Assembly (NCBI GenBank): GCA_007844125.1
Contig: CM017565.1
Coordinates: 12,328,618 to 12,392,617, forward strand
DNA: 64,000 nt
Reading direction: 5' to 3'
Source of the DNA: Sinonovacula constricta
Lineage: Eukaryota > Mollusca > Bivalvia > Cardiida > Solecurtidae
Below are positions 33,901 through 47,689 of this stretch, piece by piece. Below the pieces are notes generated by a model. The model was given only the letters and a program-made list of their open reading frames with translations. It did no database searches and was not told the origin of the DNA. Numbering within the stretch: position 1 is the first letter of the stretch; every line of letters begins with the position of its first letter. The translations under genes were made by a program, and so were the position numbers.

Positions 33901-36706
33901 TATTTTTTATGATTTTTTACCATTTTATATGATTCTGATAACAGGAATGTTATGTAGGCAACTATTTTGTCATACTGTATCTGTCAAAATACTTGGCAAA
34001 TTTTGCTAGACTTTTCCAATACCATTGATTATGCAATATATTGTGAAATGGCCGGTTTTGAGTCAAAAACATTATTCCATTATTATTTTTAACTGACCAT
34101 CCTTTCACTGTGAAAAAATAATAATGTAGAAAAAACTTTGATACACTTTTTTTTTTAATTATTTAAGGAATAACAACATGCATGTTTTGTTGTTTTTTTC
34201 AAGTTGCAACTATTTGCAAATATTTATTGATTAAGCCCTTTAATTTTTTCTTAAATTTATAGTATATTTAATGATGACCTTTATTGGGTCAAATAAATTA
34301 AATCATACTTCATTAATGAAGGTGTAACTGTATTCGCCACAGATAATGTCTTTTTAGAATGTTTAAATACAAATTGACTAGTGTGGTGTATTAGAGTTGA
34401 AAAATAATTATTTTTAGACTGTTTTTGTTTTAGGTTTTTTGAGTTTCAATTGATCTGTGAACACTTGTAGTGGTCATGTTATTGTATGTTTGTATACAAT
34501 TATTTACTTATTAGCTGGGAAATATGCTGTGATATTGACCAAAAAATTGTTATAGTGGTCAATATCAACAGCATATTTCCCAGCTAATAAGTAAAAAACT
34601 GTTTTATTACATGAACTATAAATAGTTAATAATAAATAGTTTTTATTTCTTTAATTATTATCTAAACTTAAATGCAAGAAAATGGTTTACATTGTTTACT
34701 TCGTGAATATTGTTCATCTGGGATGAGTATCCCACAATGCATACAATTCTAGGGAAGTTTTGTAGCACATAATATTGATAGAAATTTTGCATTCTATTAA
34801 TAGACTGGTTAATATCAGCGGAAGCGGCAAAGCAGCAAAAAAATTATTCTCTTCTTTTAATATTCCATTTTTTGTTGATCAAACTAAATAGTAAATATTA
34901 CTAGACAAAAGACCCGGACTTTAAGAATTTCTTCGTGTAGGTTTCAAAGGAAGAATCGTGGCCTTTTTCTGCTAGATATGTTCGAAAGAGCTTCAGTTTT
35001 GTCACGGTTTTGGTGTTTTTTTAGTCCTTAGATTCGCTGAGTTTAACTAAATCTGTCTCCGATAAAGAGGCGAATCACTAAGCCATTTTGACAATATCGT
35101 CTGTTTGTGTTGTCGTAACATTCGCACGTCGTGAAAGTCGCGTTTAAACAGTCAAACAAACTGGATGACGTCATAAACAGTCTGTATAAGAATTATGGAC
35201 CGGGTAGCCGGTCAATATGCGATTTATGGACTGGATGACGTCATATTAAATGTAGAAGGGCGTATGCAAATGAGGTATAATATCTATATTTATTGACTCG
35301 ACTATTTTGGGGGTGTGACCAATCACCTATTTATAGTTCATGTAATAATCCACAATATTTCAGGTGAGCCTAGTAGAACATTATCTTGATGAAGAATTGA
35401 GTAACCGACTGCCTGACTTCTGTATGAGTGATTTCACAAAACAACTTATGTAAGTTAACATATTTCTGAAATTTCAAGTCTTCTGTTATATTTCTATGTT
35501 GTACCATTTAATCTTGTTGTAAAATTAAATAAATCTTGGCATAATAAAATAGAAATACATCCCAGGTCAAACACTTTTTAGTTGAAAACTTGTTTAGCTC
35601 ATTGTTATGCTAGCATGGTCTCTGTGCTGAAAATAATGCATGTTTTTCTTTTATTTATTAATTTTTATTATTATATATATATATATTGCAATTTATGCAT
35701 AAGTTTTCATAAGACATCTTTATTTTCCAGGGAGAGAAAAGATGAGTTAGATGGAGAAATATTTGAGATGCTGCTGACATTTAGTGACTTTATGGCTTTC
35801 AAAGAAATGTTCCTAGACTTTAAAGCAGTACGTATATACCACCAGTTTGTATAATAACAGGAACACTCTACTTAATGTTACCAATGTCCCAAGTATATTT
35901 TATTTTTTATTTTGTTGTAAATGTTGTGTTATATGCTTCATACCAACCAGGTAAAGTTATTACAAGAAAATATTGACTTATTTCTGTATATTTGCCATTA
36001 AATGTTTTATTCTTGTGTTAAGTATGATAGAAATTGTGTAGACTAATAGCAATATTTACAAGTACCTGTCTGCAGTGTGATGATTGTTTGTTAATCATAC
36101 AGTGAAGTTAATTCTCTGTCTCTACTGTCCAATGATTCTATGTTCATTATGTTGTTAAGTTGGTTCTGGAGTTAAATAATTGCTTGTTTATAATACAGTT
36201 TGATGGATCTGAGTTGTATCTCAAATGTAATGACTGAATGTTTACTACACTCATTACATGTTCAGATTTGTATGTGATATTTAAGGATGTATGTTGAGGA
36301 TGCAGTTGATGAGTTCAGCAAATATGTGATACTAGTATGGTGATGGATTATAAACTCTTAGCCAGCCTGAGCAAGTATTGGTAAGGTGAAAAGTGTCAAT
36401 CCAGATCAGTCAGTTCCTTGCAAGGATTGTCTAATCCTGATCAACACTGTTTGATGCAGTGATTAATAATCTACTAGTCTACTTACCTCAGCATGAACTT
36501 GTAATTAAAATTAAGTTAGTTATAAACAAATGAAAGATAGTCAATATTAACATTATATATGATGTGTGTTTCTGCAGGACAAGGAAGGCCGCAGTATAGA
36601 TCTGAGTCAGGGCATCACTGTCACCCACATTGATGGGGACCTGGGACTAGAGGGGGCCTTCTGTTTGTCTGGCCATAGCTTCTCACAGCATCCTGCCAAA
36701 CACTGA
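30940..36706 (+). CDS. ARL2BP: ADP-ribosylation factor-like protein 2-binding protein (BART)
   Basis: Seven coding exons: 30940-30985, 32507-32564, 32865-32926, 33333-33439, 35364-35449, 35731-35827, 36578-36706. All introns are GT-AG and phases agree; total 585 nt, 194 residues (human ARL2BP is 163). The BART domain spans about residues 40-155. Landmarks shared with the human protein are DEFQ (57-60), EFDDTEENK (73-81), LLTFSDF (134-140) with AFKEMFLDF (142-150), and DKEGR then IDLS early in the last exon. The N-terminus (about 1-30) is longer and very acidic, DDEEED at 25-30. In animals ARL2BP binds GTP-bound ARL2 and ARL3, acts in cytosol, mitochondria and the ciliary base, and helps retain STAT3 in the nucleus. 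The start at 30940 is favoured because of its ETS-type promoter context and acidic peptide; an alternative exon is at 31464. Intron 4 holds a mobile element. Identity is very secure; only exon 1 is uncertain. Confidence 0.93.
31464..31485 (+). CDS. ARL2BP: Alternative first coding exon of ARL2BP (possible)
   Basis: ATGGCTTCTGTATGTTACAG followed by AT and the donor GTAAGTATT. It encodes MASVCYR and ends in the same phase as the exon at 30940, so splicing to 32507 gives an intact 186-residue protein. Both candidate exons begin with MAS and have A at -3. A first intron running from 30986 could also skip it. Which first exon is used, or whether both are, cannot be decided from sequence alone. Confidence 0.4.
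34503..34595. repeat. Near-perfect 39-bp inverted repeat (hairpin) in ARL2BP intron 4
   Basis: The left arm 34503-34541 (TTTACTTATTAGCTGGGAAA…) pairs with the right arm 34556-34595 (…TTTCCCAGCTAATAAGTAAA). The loop is 14 nt and there is a single one-base bulge. The arms are long enough to make a stable stem in the pre-mRNA. It ends 8 bp before the left terminal repeat of the adjoining element. Confidence 0.93.
34604..35348. mobile_element. Non-autonomous inverted-repeat element in ARL2BP intron 4
   Basis: TTATTACATGAACTATAAAT with the next AG (34604-34625) is repeated exactly in inverse at 35327-35348, bounding about 745 bp. The interior differs from the surrounding intron: it is less AT-rich at 34900-35260 and contains GACTGGATGACGTCAT-type segments twice, each with a perfect CRE palindrome TGACGTCA (35166-35173 and 35236-35243). 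No transposase frame is visible, so it would be a MITE-like element. I could not identify a target-site duplication, so the class is unassigned. Its right end lies 15 bp before exon 5. Confidence 0.6.
36360..36480. repeat. Diverged dispersed repeat in ARL2BP intron 6
   Basis: GTGTCAATCCAGATCAGTCAG and the later TCCTGATCAACACTGT resemble GTGTAGATCCAGATCAGCCAG and GGATCAAACTCTGTGCC at 61170-61230, and more weakly sequence at 18180-18260. This is a diverged interspersed repeat; class unknown. Confidence 0.45.
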
Positions 36707-38743
36707 CACCTGTCACCATGGAAACCAGTCTCATTCCAGCATACCCACCCTCCCAATGTGAACTATGAGAACATGAACAGGTTTCAGCTGAGTGTCATGT
36801 GAGCAGCATTTTCACTAATCATCAATTAAATAAAATCTGAGAGCTGTAGCAAGTTAACAATCCATATTGAAGAATGTCAGTATTGTCTATTTAAACAAGT
36901 AAGTGTATATCTTGAGGTTTTTGTGATGAAATGCTTGAAAAATTATGTATCTTCCATATTTAACCTATAAGAATTAGGATGTTTATATATTAATTTTAAT
37001 TTGAAAAAAGGTAGATTCTTTTTTAATGTGAATAATACTCTGAGGCATTCGAAACCTGATTGAGTGCTGTCTGTTTGCCGTTCCTATTATCTGTTGGTTC
37101 TCAATGTTTTCTGTATTGCTGCAAATGCCTCAGTATTGTTGGAACCAGTTATTGACAGGTTATCTTTCCATGATGCTAGCTGTTTCTGTTTGTTACACAT
37201 TGTAACACGTGTGTCAATTCACCCCTGCCACCTCAACATTATCATAGTCCATCATCATCCCTGTAACACAACACACTACCGTCCAGTCCACATGCAGCTA
37301 GCGTGTGTAGCAACAGTATAATGTATAATCATTGCAACATAGAATGAAAATAAGAACATACGTTGTGTTTGATCTTTTTGATAGGCAATTGTTATATGGT
37401 TTGTAAGAATTTTATTTGTACAAGTGTAGGTGGTACATATATATTTTACCATCTCTACACAAGCTAGTTGCATTTGGTCCAGTACCTGTCTCACATCACC
37501 ATTTATTATCTTTGTGTCATTAAAACTGTTCAGAATCTCTTCTTATTAAATCCTTCACAGTGAGCAGTCTGTTAACTATGTTAAGTGTTAACCACTGCCT
37601 TCCATATCATATGAATATCAATATGTAAATGTATATCAAATCCTAATGACAGTGTTAAATATATTATTTAAAAGCATTCAAGCATAGCCTATAATGTGTA
37701 GAACTGTTACCATTTTTGTTAAGTTTACTTAACTTATTATTAATTTTTCATAAATATAAGAATAAAAGTTAAGTTTTAACTATCTCAAAAAATCGGCATT
37801 GCAGACATGATAGCACTTGCAGACATGATAGCACTATGTCTACATTCCAACAATAACCAAGGGAGATCACTATGACAGTTATTATTTCCTTGTACCTTCC
37901 TCCTATGTACCAACTCTCAGCCTGCTATGCACATATTGAACATATTGAATATGGCATGGGCAATTGGTGAAGATCCAGATTATCAGTTTCATTTCTAACA
38001 TTAACATGTAACCAAATAACTAAGAATAATGTGTATTTAATTAACATTTGCAGCTGTAAAGTGCATGATTATAAATGAGCAAATTATGTGCAAAATTCTT
38101 GTTTAATATCAGGCTCTTTTAATGATTTTTTTTAACTTAGAAATTAACAATGTCACCACACATTACTTAAGATGTGTATCTAAACATTATTTTAATTGAT
38201 ATTATATATATTTATGTATCATTTTGATAGTTTTAAACTATATATTGTTGGCATTTTTTTTTCAAGATTTTTAAATATTTTTTGTATCAGGAATTACCTT
38301 AGTATGATCAGCTATGAACTTTGCATATTATAATGCTTCGATGGGTCATTCTACTTAAATATGCGTCAATTCATTGGTCTCAGTTTATTGTTATAAGGAT
38401 TTTTTAAGAGTTGCCAAAATGGTTGTATTTTTCTTAGTAACTTGGTTCAATGCTTATTGTGTGTTCATTTATATGTTGTGCTATTTTCTTGTATATGTGT
38501 AAGCTCTCAAGCTTTGTGCCTTCACTGTAAACGTACCACTGTTTTAATACAGTGGACATTGTTTTGCCATTGGTAGACATAGTACAATATCTTCTGGTAC
38601 TGAGACACAACTTCAACTTCTTAAAAGGTTTATATTGATTGTCTGAACGTGTTTTATGTCCCATTTTTCAATTAACCATGCCTCAAAGAAGATTTGTTTA
38701 CAGGATTAAAATGCTGGCAGATCCATACATTGTTATGTGTTTT
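36707..38743 (+). other. ARL2BP 3' UTR and downstream sequence
   Basis: The 3' UTR starts after TGA at 36706. The first poly(A) signal is AATAAA at 36829-36834, giving a 3' UTR of about 140 nt. The remainder is AT-rich with no recognised gene; short frames at 37064-37321 (plus) and 37276-37494 (minus) carry no motif. Confidence 0.5.
36829..36834 (+). promoter_or_regulatory. ARL2BP: Poly(A) signal of ARL2BP
   Basis: AATAAA, 123 bp after the stop codon, is the first canonical signal. Other AT-rich signal variants exist further downstream, so longer 3' UTR forms are possible. Confidence 0.55.
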
Positions 38744-38995
38744 GGCGCCAGTGGCGTAGTGGTAGAGTCGTGACTTGTAACTCCTCTGATCATTTAGCTT
38801 CTCACCGCGTGGGTTCGAGTCCCATTAGGAGTGAAGGACTTAATGTGGGAAGATCTTCCAGCTGACCTGCGGTGCGCCAGTGGTTATACCCAGACATTTG
38901 TTCTGGGGTCGTCCTCCACCAAAGTAGCTGAGCATCGCTTATAATGATCATAATTGGTTGCAGTGATGTATTTAAAAAACAAAACAAAACACTGT
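38744..38995 (+). mobile_element. tRNA-derived SINE
   Basis: The head has a perfect Pol III box A (TGGCGTAGTGG, 38752-38762) and box B (GGTTCGAGTCC, 38812-38822) at tRNA-like spacing. A non-tRNA body of about 150 bp follows (AAGATCTTCCAGCTGACC…) and the element ends in an A-rich tail AAAAAACAAAACAAAACAC. A real tRNA is excluded because the acceptor and anticodon stems do not pair. The intact boxes suggest a fairly young copy. Confidence 0.8.
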
Positions 38996-41900
38996 TATAT
39001 AATGTGTAAACTGTCACACTTCATACATTTTGCATAGTCTGTACAAGTGAGCACTTGATTTTGGATGATTTTCATAATGGACATGTCATACTAGTTAGAC
39101 ATAACAATATTTATACGCTGAACTCCATTGTGACAATGGTTAAAGCTCAGGATGTCTGCTGGCCTGTTCCACTTGTTATGTTTTTTCTTCTAGTGTCCTT
39201 GTTGTGTGAAACATTCCCCAGCTTTGGTACACTTGTACTGTCACAGCTGCTATGTACATAATCTATGTTAATTAAATTATTTTATCAGTTATATTCTCAT
39301 TTCTGTTGTTTATGCAATACCATCTCAATGTCCTGTCTAACATTATGTCTAATTACTTAATTTTAGAAATGTAAATGATTTTATCACTAATTTAAATATT
39401 CAGTTGACATTTCACCAATGATATTCTTTTTACCTTACAACACAGTGTGTTATAGTTTTTGGTTGTCAGGGTTAAATCTACTAAGTAAGTAACCTAATAT
39501 AATAAAAAAGGGATCTTTGGATATTTCTTTTTACAAGATGGATCAAGAATTTCGATTATTTAGGTTAAATGACCAATATTTAGGAAAACCCCAACACCTT
39601 ATATCCGCCTCCATTGTTAATCCCAAGGTCGCTGGCTTAAAGTCTTTTGATAGTTGTATGTTGAACAATACTTTATATTTTTTTGTACCATACAAGAATT
39701 AGCCCAGAAAATAGCTGACTTTACCTTCCAAAGGTCTACTCAACAAATGATATCTAATTTGTAATAATATCTAAGTGGCATTATATCTTATCTATTGTAA
39801 TTATTTTGTTGATTTCCTCAGACTTGAAACAACTATGCTTATACAATGGGCGTTTACATAATCATAGTAATGCATCGCATATTCGCAAAACAAATGATGG
39901 CAGATTATTACATTAAAAGGCTATTACCATACTGAAATCCGCACAAATATGAAACGTGTATATTATTTCAAAGAAAATACAGAAGCTTGATAGTTAATAT
40001 TAGAAGAAATGATACAGGATGTTGCCCTTAAGTGTTCACATGATAGAAATGGGTAATTGATTGACATATAATTTTTGATGATGAGAGACTAATGCTGTGC
40101 TCCATTCTCGATGTCAAGCATAACATCAATGCATAAGCCCTGTTTCAAAACTAGAAACTGGCAGATAGAGCCAAATGTATGCCACGGGGTAGTGAAAAAG
40201 GTAGGCAATGCAATCCTATAGTTTTAATGAGAAGGTGATACAAGTCAGTGATACAAAGCACTAACCAGTGCAAAGTTGATGAAATAACATTTGGCGGTGA
40301 GGTAACATTGTGCGTATAGATATCTTGATAAGTTAACATGAAATGTTTATGAAGCAAAGCATTTTGTTTATTTTTATTTTTATGGCGATTTTCCCCATTT
40401 TGAGTGATATTTGTTATGTTTGTTTATAGTATAACCAATCTGTTATCTGATAATTAAATATATAAAAATATTAACAAAGTCTACGATTTTTGTGACAGTC
40501 ATCGTATTCAACATGTTGATTTTTATTTTATATACATACGTAATGGCATAAAACAGTAAGTTGGAATGATGAAATAGATGCACATGGACTTCATCGATTT
40601 CCTGCAAAATATAATTATCAAGGGGATAAGTTCATTTAATTTTAACAGTTATTCCCCTTTGTACTTTATTTGGTTGAGTGTCTAGTGTTTTAAGTGACAG
40701 ATAAGAAACGACAAAAATGGCTTTAGAACTGCTGACATTACATCTGTAACATTTATACAATTACACCAGGGTGGAACTAGGAGTTTTCCTTGGGTTGGAA
40801 GGGGAGTATTTATCCTTCTATTGTTAGGTATAGGATGAATCTGGTTTTAACAACTTCGTTTTATTTCTGACACGGCAGAGATACTTTCTGGCATAGATGC
40901 GTTCTGGTGCATATCTGAATAGTTTTACCACTTTTTAAATTAAATTTATATAACATTTATATAGTATATTTTTAAGTATTCCAACACCCTAAGTCAACCA
41001 CTCTAAACAGTAAATGTGTGATTAAAAGAACCAAATATGTATATTCTAAATTGTTAATGCAATATTTTAAACCACCAAAACTTCTATATTTTTGTACTGA
41101 TAATTTTTCCTTGTGATCAATAGGAAGCTGATTGACATCCTGTGTTTATTTACCCGTTTATAATTATTTATTTTATTTTATTTATTTGGGTTTTAAGGCA
41201 CACCGACACTTAACAGGTCATACGGCAACGAATACAAAGTTAAATGTGAATATAGCATAATCAGGTAAAACTAAACTATGTGAGTAAAATAAAAAATTAA
41301 AAAAAAATCTATCTGGTTAAAATAATGTGCAGTATAATTGAAAACAGGTTAATATGTTGAACAGTTTAAAAATGTATACGTTCAATAAATAAACAGTTTA
41401 CCCCCTTTTATAACTACAAAATACATTCAGATTCTGTCTAATGTATTATTTAGTCAGGCATCGTAGAATGGCTACATTATGCATAAGTTGCGCTTTGCAA
41501 AAATAATCGAGTCAAGAAACAACATCGTTGTAGAACGCTGAAGACAGCATTTATGCGTGCAAGGAAGCTAGCGTGCATCATCAAATCGTGTCAGTAGTGC
41601 GCTGTACCATACTGTCGCCACCAGTCGCGCCCATGTGGGTTGCCACGAGGCCAAGTTGTCTTGTAATCAAGTGCCGAAGTCAAGGGTTCAGCGGCCTGCT
41701 TCATTCATCATCAGACCAACAAATTACACGCCAATGTTATCTGCTCTATCTGTACCTGCAACATCCACACCCTGACTTTCCCCAAAACACTTGGTCCGTA
41801 GCCATAACAGAAACATGGAGTTATTTCTCAAATAATGTTGAATATTAAGATAGGGAGATGTCTTTACGAACGGACACATTCGAGGTTTGCGGCTTTGTGC

Positions 41901-44900
41901 AGCATCAGTCTGGAGGAGGACCCGAGAAAGGGGTGTCCTAGGTCGGAGCTCCAAAAAAGCGGGTCCGGGACATAATGCGGTCCTTGTTCCATCGTCATCT
42001 GATAGGGCAAACAGAATCAGTGTTCCGTGGTTTGACTCTCGTGTGGGCTACCATTTGTTGGATGTTGGTCCTTTTGAAATTCAGCCTTAAATAGGCCCTC
42101 AACATCTTAATTGGCGAACACTTAAACTGAACGGATGAGTCTGGTCGGGACCTGCATTGTGACTAGGCACAGACAAGAGCATGAAATTGTATCTTTTATG
42201 TCGCTCAAATGAGCGCTTTTAAATAGATGGATACAGGGTCAGTTGTAAGCGGTGTCTTTTGACAACTTGTATTCACGATATTTTGACTTTTGATGAACCG
42301 ATGCGCGATAATTCGAGCGGTCGCAGCACAAATAAAGATGTTGACTCCGTTAACGGGTATTTGATAAGCTGTTAGAAAAACAAGCCTGAGAGCGCCCACT
42401 CGTACACACTAAGCCTCCCTCCACTCTATCTACCTAACACACGACTTAAATGTCTTGCGACAGACGTTCGGCCCAAAGTATGTGGATGGTTTAATATGTT
42501 GGCCAAAGTCAAATGAACATAGTAAAAAGAAACAATCTTATACAAACATTGCTAACGCCACCATTCTCACCAACGTACAGACATTGTGTCCAAACAATAA
42601 ATAAAAATAAAATGTCAAATCTGTAAAACGATTGCGAGAAATGGTGATTTGTTCGCCACAACGCTCGAAGGCATTTGTCTGTGTTAAATATTTCTCAACT
42701 TAAATTACCATTTGCCGGTGGATAAGTTAAATAAAAAAAAATCAAAGTTATGGTGTTAACAGCGATGTAAAATGACTATATAACGAACGGAAATAAAATT
42801 ACTAGATCCACGTGTATTTCAATCTATGAGATAAAAAAATGACATCGTTATATGGTGGAACACAAGAAAACATGTTCATATTCTTCATATTCATCTGCAT
42901 CGCTGACAAGATTTCATTTTAACGGGCGAATTCGTTTGTCGACTTACTGCTTTCAACGATGCAAAAGTTGGTTCCCGGTTAGTTAAAGGAATGCTTTACA
43001 TATTCTTGCAATTGCTTGGAATTGTTATAATTGTGTCAGCTTTGAAACTATTCAGTATGTGTATACACTGGTATGACTGTAGTTACTACAGCACATACAG
43101 ACCGGGAGTTACATATTCACCTCAATGCGTGAAAACTTAACTTCAAGATATTTATTAATGTAATATACTATGTTAGTTTGCTCTTTCTACAAGATAACTT
43201 AGGCCTATAGGTCCATTGTGGCGGATGTTATTTTGCATTGCTTTTATTTGTCTCATTTCAAAACCGTTGTAAAATTTGTATTTACTGTAACCACAATTCA
43301 CTATAATAATTTATAATCTGATCTTGCCAGTTGTTTAATCTGGCGGTTGCCCATGGTAACCATTAATGTGTGCCGATTGGACGCTTTGGAAGTTGCTTTC
43401 AGTAGGGTGTCGCTTTCTCCATCAGACATAAGGGTACAGCATAAATTGGTTCAAGAAAATATCACGTTCTTTCCAATGGAATTGTTATAATTAATGATCG
43501 GTTATTATGAAATGTTAATGTATTTTAAAATGGTAACAATATGGACATTATATAGCAACCATATGTAAACGCAATGAGATTCTATTGCTCTATATATAAA
43601 CACAATGCACTTCAACACGCCAAACAGTATAAGACCGAAACAGGCGCATGATTAATCCAATATTCATAGGCAGTTGTTTTTAAAACTTCAGATACATTTT
43701 ACAAAAATGTTTCGTCATGTTGATAAAGTAGTATTGTGCCATATGTCAAAAAGTCCAGAGTAAACTTTTTTGACTTAGGTCAAGTAACAAGGAAGAGTGT
43801 ATCAGGTAAGTATAAATGCAAAGAATGGCATAAGGTTACTCTAACTCCTTTGTTATAAATACAAACCTACGACAGAATATTATCAAATGTATTAATAAAC
43901 GTTCTCTTCTGTGTTATGTATGTGTGTAACTATAACAACATGTTAAGTCCAACATGCAAGCTAGGGGTAGTCTTGTTGGCAGTGTAGCCGGGAAGGGTGA
44001 TAACTTACCTGAAATTATCGATTGCCAATTAAAACGTCAAATTATACTCTGGCAAACAGTGATAAATACAGAGGCAAATAGCCGTACTCGGTCAGCAGTT
44101 AGACTAAAAGATGTCAAATAAAGAGGTTCGTTTAAAGAGGGCGGCGAGAAAAACAAACATGCCCTGGGTAGTTGTGGTCTTAAACCAGGTAACGATGCTC
44201 TCTACTAGGTGGCTGATGGTCTGAGATAAGAGACTTGTCAGTGCATGTAGCCCTTGTAGCCCGTAGTTTGTTATTTTCCAGTACCATTAATTAGATCAAA
44301 AGATATCCTGATGGGTAACAATTTGACAAAAAGACAGAGCAACAGGTTCCTACAATTGGTTTTGTCTCGGACCAGTATCTTCAGAAGAATGACGACAACG
44401 TAAATATATATTTTGACTTATATTTTCAAGAGCGACATGACACCAAGTCTTATGGGATTGTCTGCATATGCTCGGATACTTGTAACAAATAAACCTCAGT
44501 CTTATGACCGACGGTTAATTTGTTTTCATTGCATTAAACATAACGCCCAGGAAACAGTTGTACCCTCAAAGGATGCAATCAAGATTTAAGATCAAATTTG
44601 TGCACCTTCACTAACAGTTTAGATTTTCTTTGCTCACAAAAGAAAACACAAATAAATACAACAAAAGATAGTTCCCAACGGTTACCTTCCTTGTATTCAG
44701 GGAGGATATTCGACAATTAGAACTTAAAATAGTATGACTGCTTCACTGAGGAATTCCCCGGAAAATTTCAATTGGGTCCTCGGCAGTCACACAAAAAACG
44801 CCACTTTCTGGTCTGTACCAACAGTGCACGGCAAAACTTCCGCCTTGATGTCAACCAGTTGTCTTGGTCGATCACGACAGAAAATCGATCATGTAAGACA

Positions 44901-46743
44901 GGGCTCCCTCTCAACCGAAAGATAACTTGGAGTAGGTGTCCGTATGCAAGATGTCACGGGAAGATGTCGACAATGACGCACGTATTTTAAAGCTCCAAAT
45001 TCGATCTACCCGAATTTATCTTTTATGGATGTGGTATTACGATGGCTGTGATTTACAGCGCCTCATGGGCTTGTAGATTGCTGCAGTTACGGCACACCCG
45101 ACCTGTAATATACTGGGGTCGCCGGCAATAGGGCCCTGTCATCCGAACCGGCTACATAAACATGCTGTTTATCATATTTATTTCCGTTCAGATCTTTTTT
45201 GCAAAGCATAAATGTCCGTTTTGGCGAATACAAGCAGCTACGTTTCTTGTGCACCGTGTACTTGTTTTTCCAGTCATCGACTACAATACCGAGGTATTCA
45301 TTATGAATGAGGGTTAGATAAGGTGCACCAAAAAGTATTAATGGAGTCTTGTTCCTAGAGTATACATTAGGCTTAAACTTGAAACGATTAGCAGGCCATT
45401 TTCCATCAGATGCGGTAATACGAAATGTATTGCAGTTCATCTTTATTTTTTAGACAAAATGCCAATAAAGGTTCCTAAATAACCAAATGTATCAGACTTT
45501 GTTAATATCTTGCTATTAAATTTAATATAAAGTTGATGTTGTGCTTTTTACACTTATTTAATTCTTTATCGAACGTCTAAGTGTTCTCGTGCATTATTAT
45601 TAGAGTGGCAGAAAATTAATTGCAAGTCAACCTTGCAAGGCTTCGAACTTACTGTTTACCTCCTAACTCTGTGATATTTTCTATAATAAATGGCGGATCT
45701 CCGAACTGATACCGCGATTAATCTGAAAATATCCCAATTTTTTCTTCTGTCTTTTCTAATATACCATAGTGCAGGACGTATCTTATTTATTGACCTGTTA
45801 TTCTTACCAGGAATATCGGCCATAGTCACTGTTGGTAGCATAACACCAACTATGATCTCAACCATTGTAACAGCTGACCTTGTTTAACTGAATCTTCTAA
45901 ACGGTTTAACGCCTAGGAGTGGAAATCACAACATCTATATCTAATTCATGTTCGTCTTTATCTAGGTAGCCTATGATCTCTTCTTCCATTTGTTCTGTTT
46001 ATCAACCGAAAGAATCAATGTAATAGCTTTAATGTCGCTTGGTGCATTGTCCATACACCTGGTTGTTGATATTTGCAATTCATTGCTTTAAATAATTATT
46101 CCTAATTGAAATGCCAATCCATTTCCATGACACCATTTTGTTGTTGGGAGAGAAACGCAAGAAACTTGAGCTTAAGTTTCAATCTATTTTCAAATGTATT
46201 ATTTCTTATATGTTATGTACATATATTTTTAAATACTTGAAATAAAATATGTTTTACCAAAATGTTGCTTTTTAAAGGGATATGCACATGATCTTTGAGT
46301 ATTAGCCATATTTGGGAATTTGCAAGTAAGTTATGGTAAAAAGATCGAGTATGGCCAGAAAAAGATTAATGCGACATTAACATATTTGTTAGCCATATTA
46401 ATAAATGAACGTATACTGCTACTTGTGATCGTTTTTAACTTAGGAGGGTAACATTGTCAAGCATTCTTAGACTATGCCATACGCTGGGACAAGGAATGCT
46501 CCACTTCACTCCTTGTGAATGGGGACGATCATTAACCAATGTGTATGTAAATATAATATGTGAATCACGTATTATAGTGACAAGAACCAAACTGAAAGTA
46601 AATTCATATATCCTTCTCAAAAATATATTTATACAAAATGAAACATCAATAGATACCTTTTATAATTTTTGTTTACAGTGAGAAATTTGCGCCATTATTT
46701 TATGTAGCTGGCTGAAAACGGTTTTCGTAGTGTAGCGCAACTT
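38996..46743. other. Long non-coding stretch
   Basis: No gene supported over 7.7 kb. Two minor points. The 41570-42090 part is richer in GC than its surroundings and may contain a degraded SINE (AAGGGTTCAGCGG at about 41682). A minus-strand frame of 117 codons at 45087-45440 (…IHNEYLGIVVDDWKNKYTVH…) has a protein-like composition but no splice context or recognised domain. Confidence 0.35.
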
Positions 46744-46836
46744 TGGAAGCCGGTTAAACCACGTCGCTAAAGAGTCAATCCGGCAACTAGACTGGTTTGA
46801 AGCGCTTATATTTCTATCCCTGTGGTCGTTACAGTA
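46744..46836 (-). mobile_element. Truncated copy of the 5S-like SINE body
   Basis: ACCACGTCGCTAAAGAGTCA and TGGTTTGAAGCGCTTATATT then CGTTAC match the 340-428 part of the element at 262-430 in the same orientation and order. The 5S-like head is missing. On the plus strand the match ends at GGTCGTTACA in both copies. Confidence 0.75.
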
Positions 46837-47689
46837 GGTAGCTATTCAACGACACTGATTTGAAACAACAACAAAAACACAACAACAACAAAAACCAACA
46901 ACGCCATAACTGTCTAGTTGCAGTGATAGTTGTAAAAAGTAAATGGTTATATTGCATTGGAAAGCGAATTGGCCATTAGTCAGTTAAATTGTCAACCCTT
47001 TTCTTTCAAAAAACTATGTTTTACCAAAAGGAATATTGGATTAAACATTGTCCACTAATAACTTGTTGGACTTTTTTTCTTTTAAAAGATCAAATGTCCT
47101 TAAGTTGCGAGATAAGAAAATTGCTTATTATTATATTTTCTTAATTCAGTAATTTTTATTTAATTTCTTTTTATAATCAACAAAAATATGAAACTTAGTT
47201 TGATTACCGAAAGTATGGTGTACCACTATTGTCACATTTTTAAGGCAATGCCCTTACTAATGTATCTGGCAGAAAAACTAATTCATGTGGATAGGTTTTT
47301 ATTTTGGTTTTAGTTTTATAAATTTCCTACTACGAGACCACCAGAGTTCACAAATAACTTACAACGTATATTAAGAAGTATAATAGTGCTTAGCGGCTTA
47401 TAAGGAAATAAAATTTGGTTTTTATATGCTTTTCTGGCTCACCCTGGGAAAATGGGATTTAGGCAGGGTTGTACGTGCATGCTACCGTAATTTTGTGTGT
47501 TTTGTTGTTGTTGTGTTTGTTGTTGTTGTTGTTTTCTCAGGCATATGATTATCAGGAAACTCTATGGATGATATTTTCTTTTTGAAAAAAAAAATGTATC
47601 AGTATAAAAGCTACACCACCGGCTATTTTTAATGATGTTACGTTTGTTTATTGAGTTTATCGTCCCACCAACAGTATTTCAGTTATCTG

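Noticed and set aside
38744..38830. tRNA gene call
   Set aside because: Perfect Pol III boxes but acceptor and anticodon stems do not pair, and a SINE body with A-rich tail follows.
45087..45440. 117-codon minus-strand frame with protein-like segment IHNEYLGIVVDDWKNKYTVH
   Set aside because: No splice or promoter context, no recognised family, and its length is explained by chance. A homology search would be decisive.
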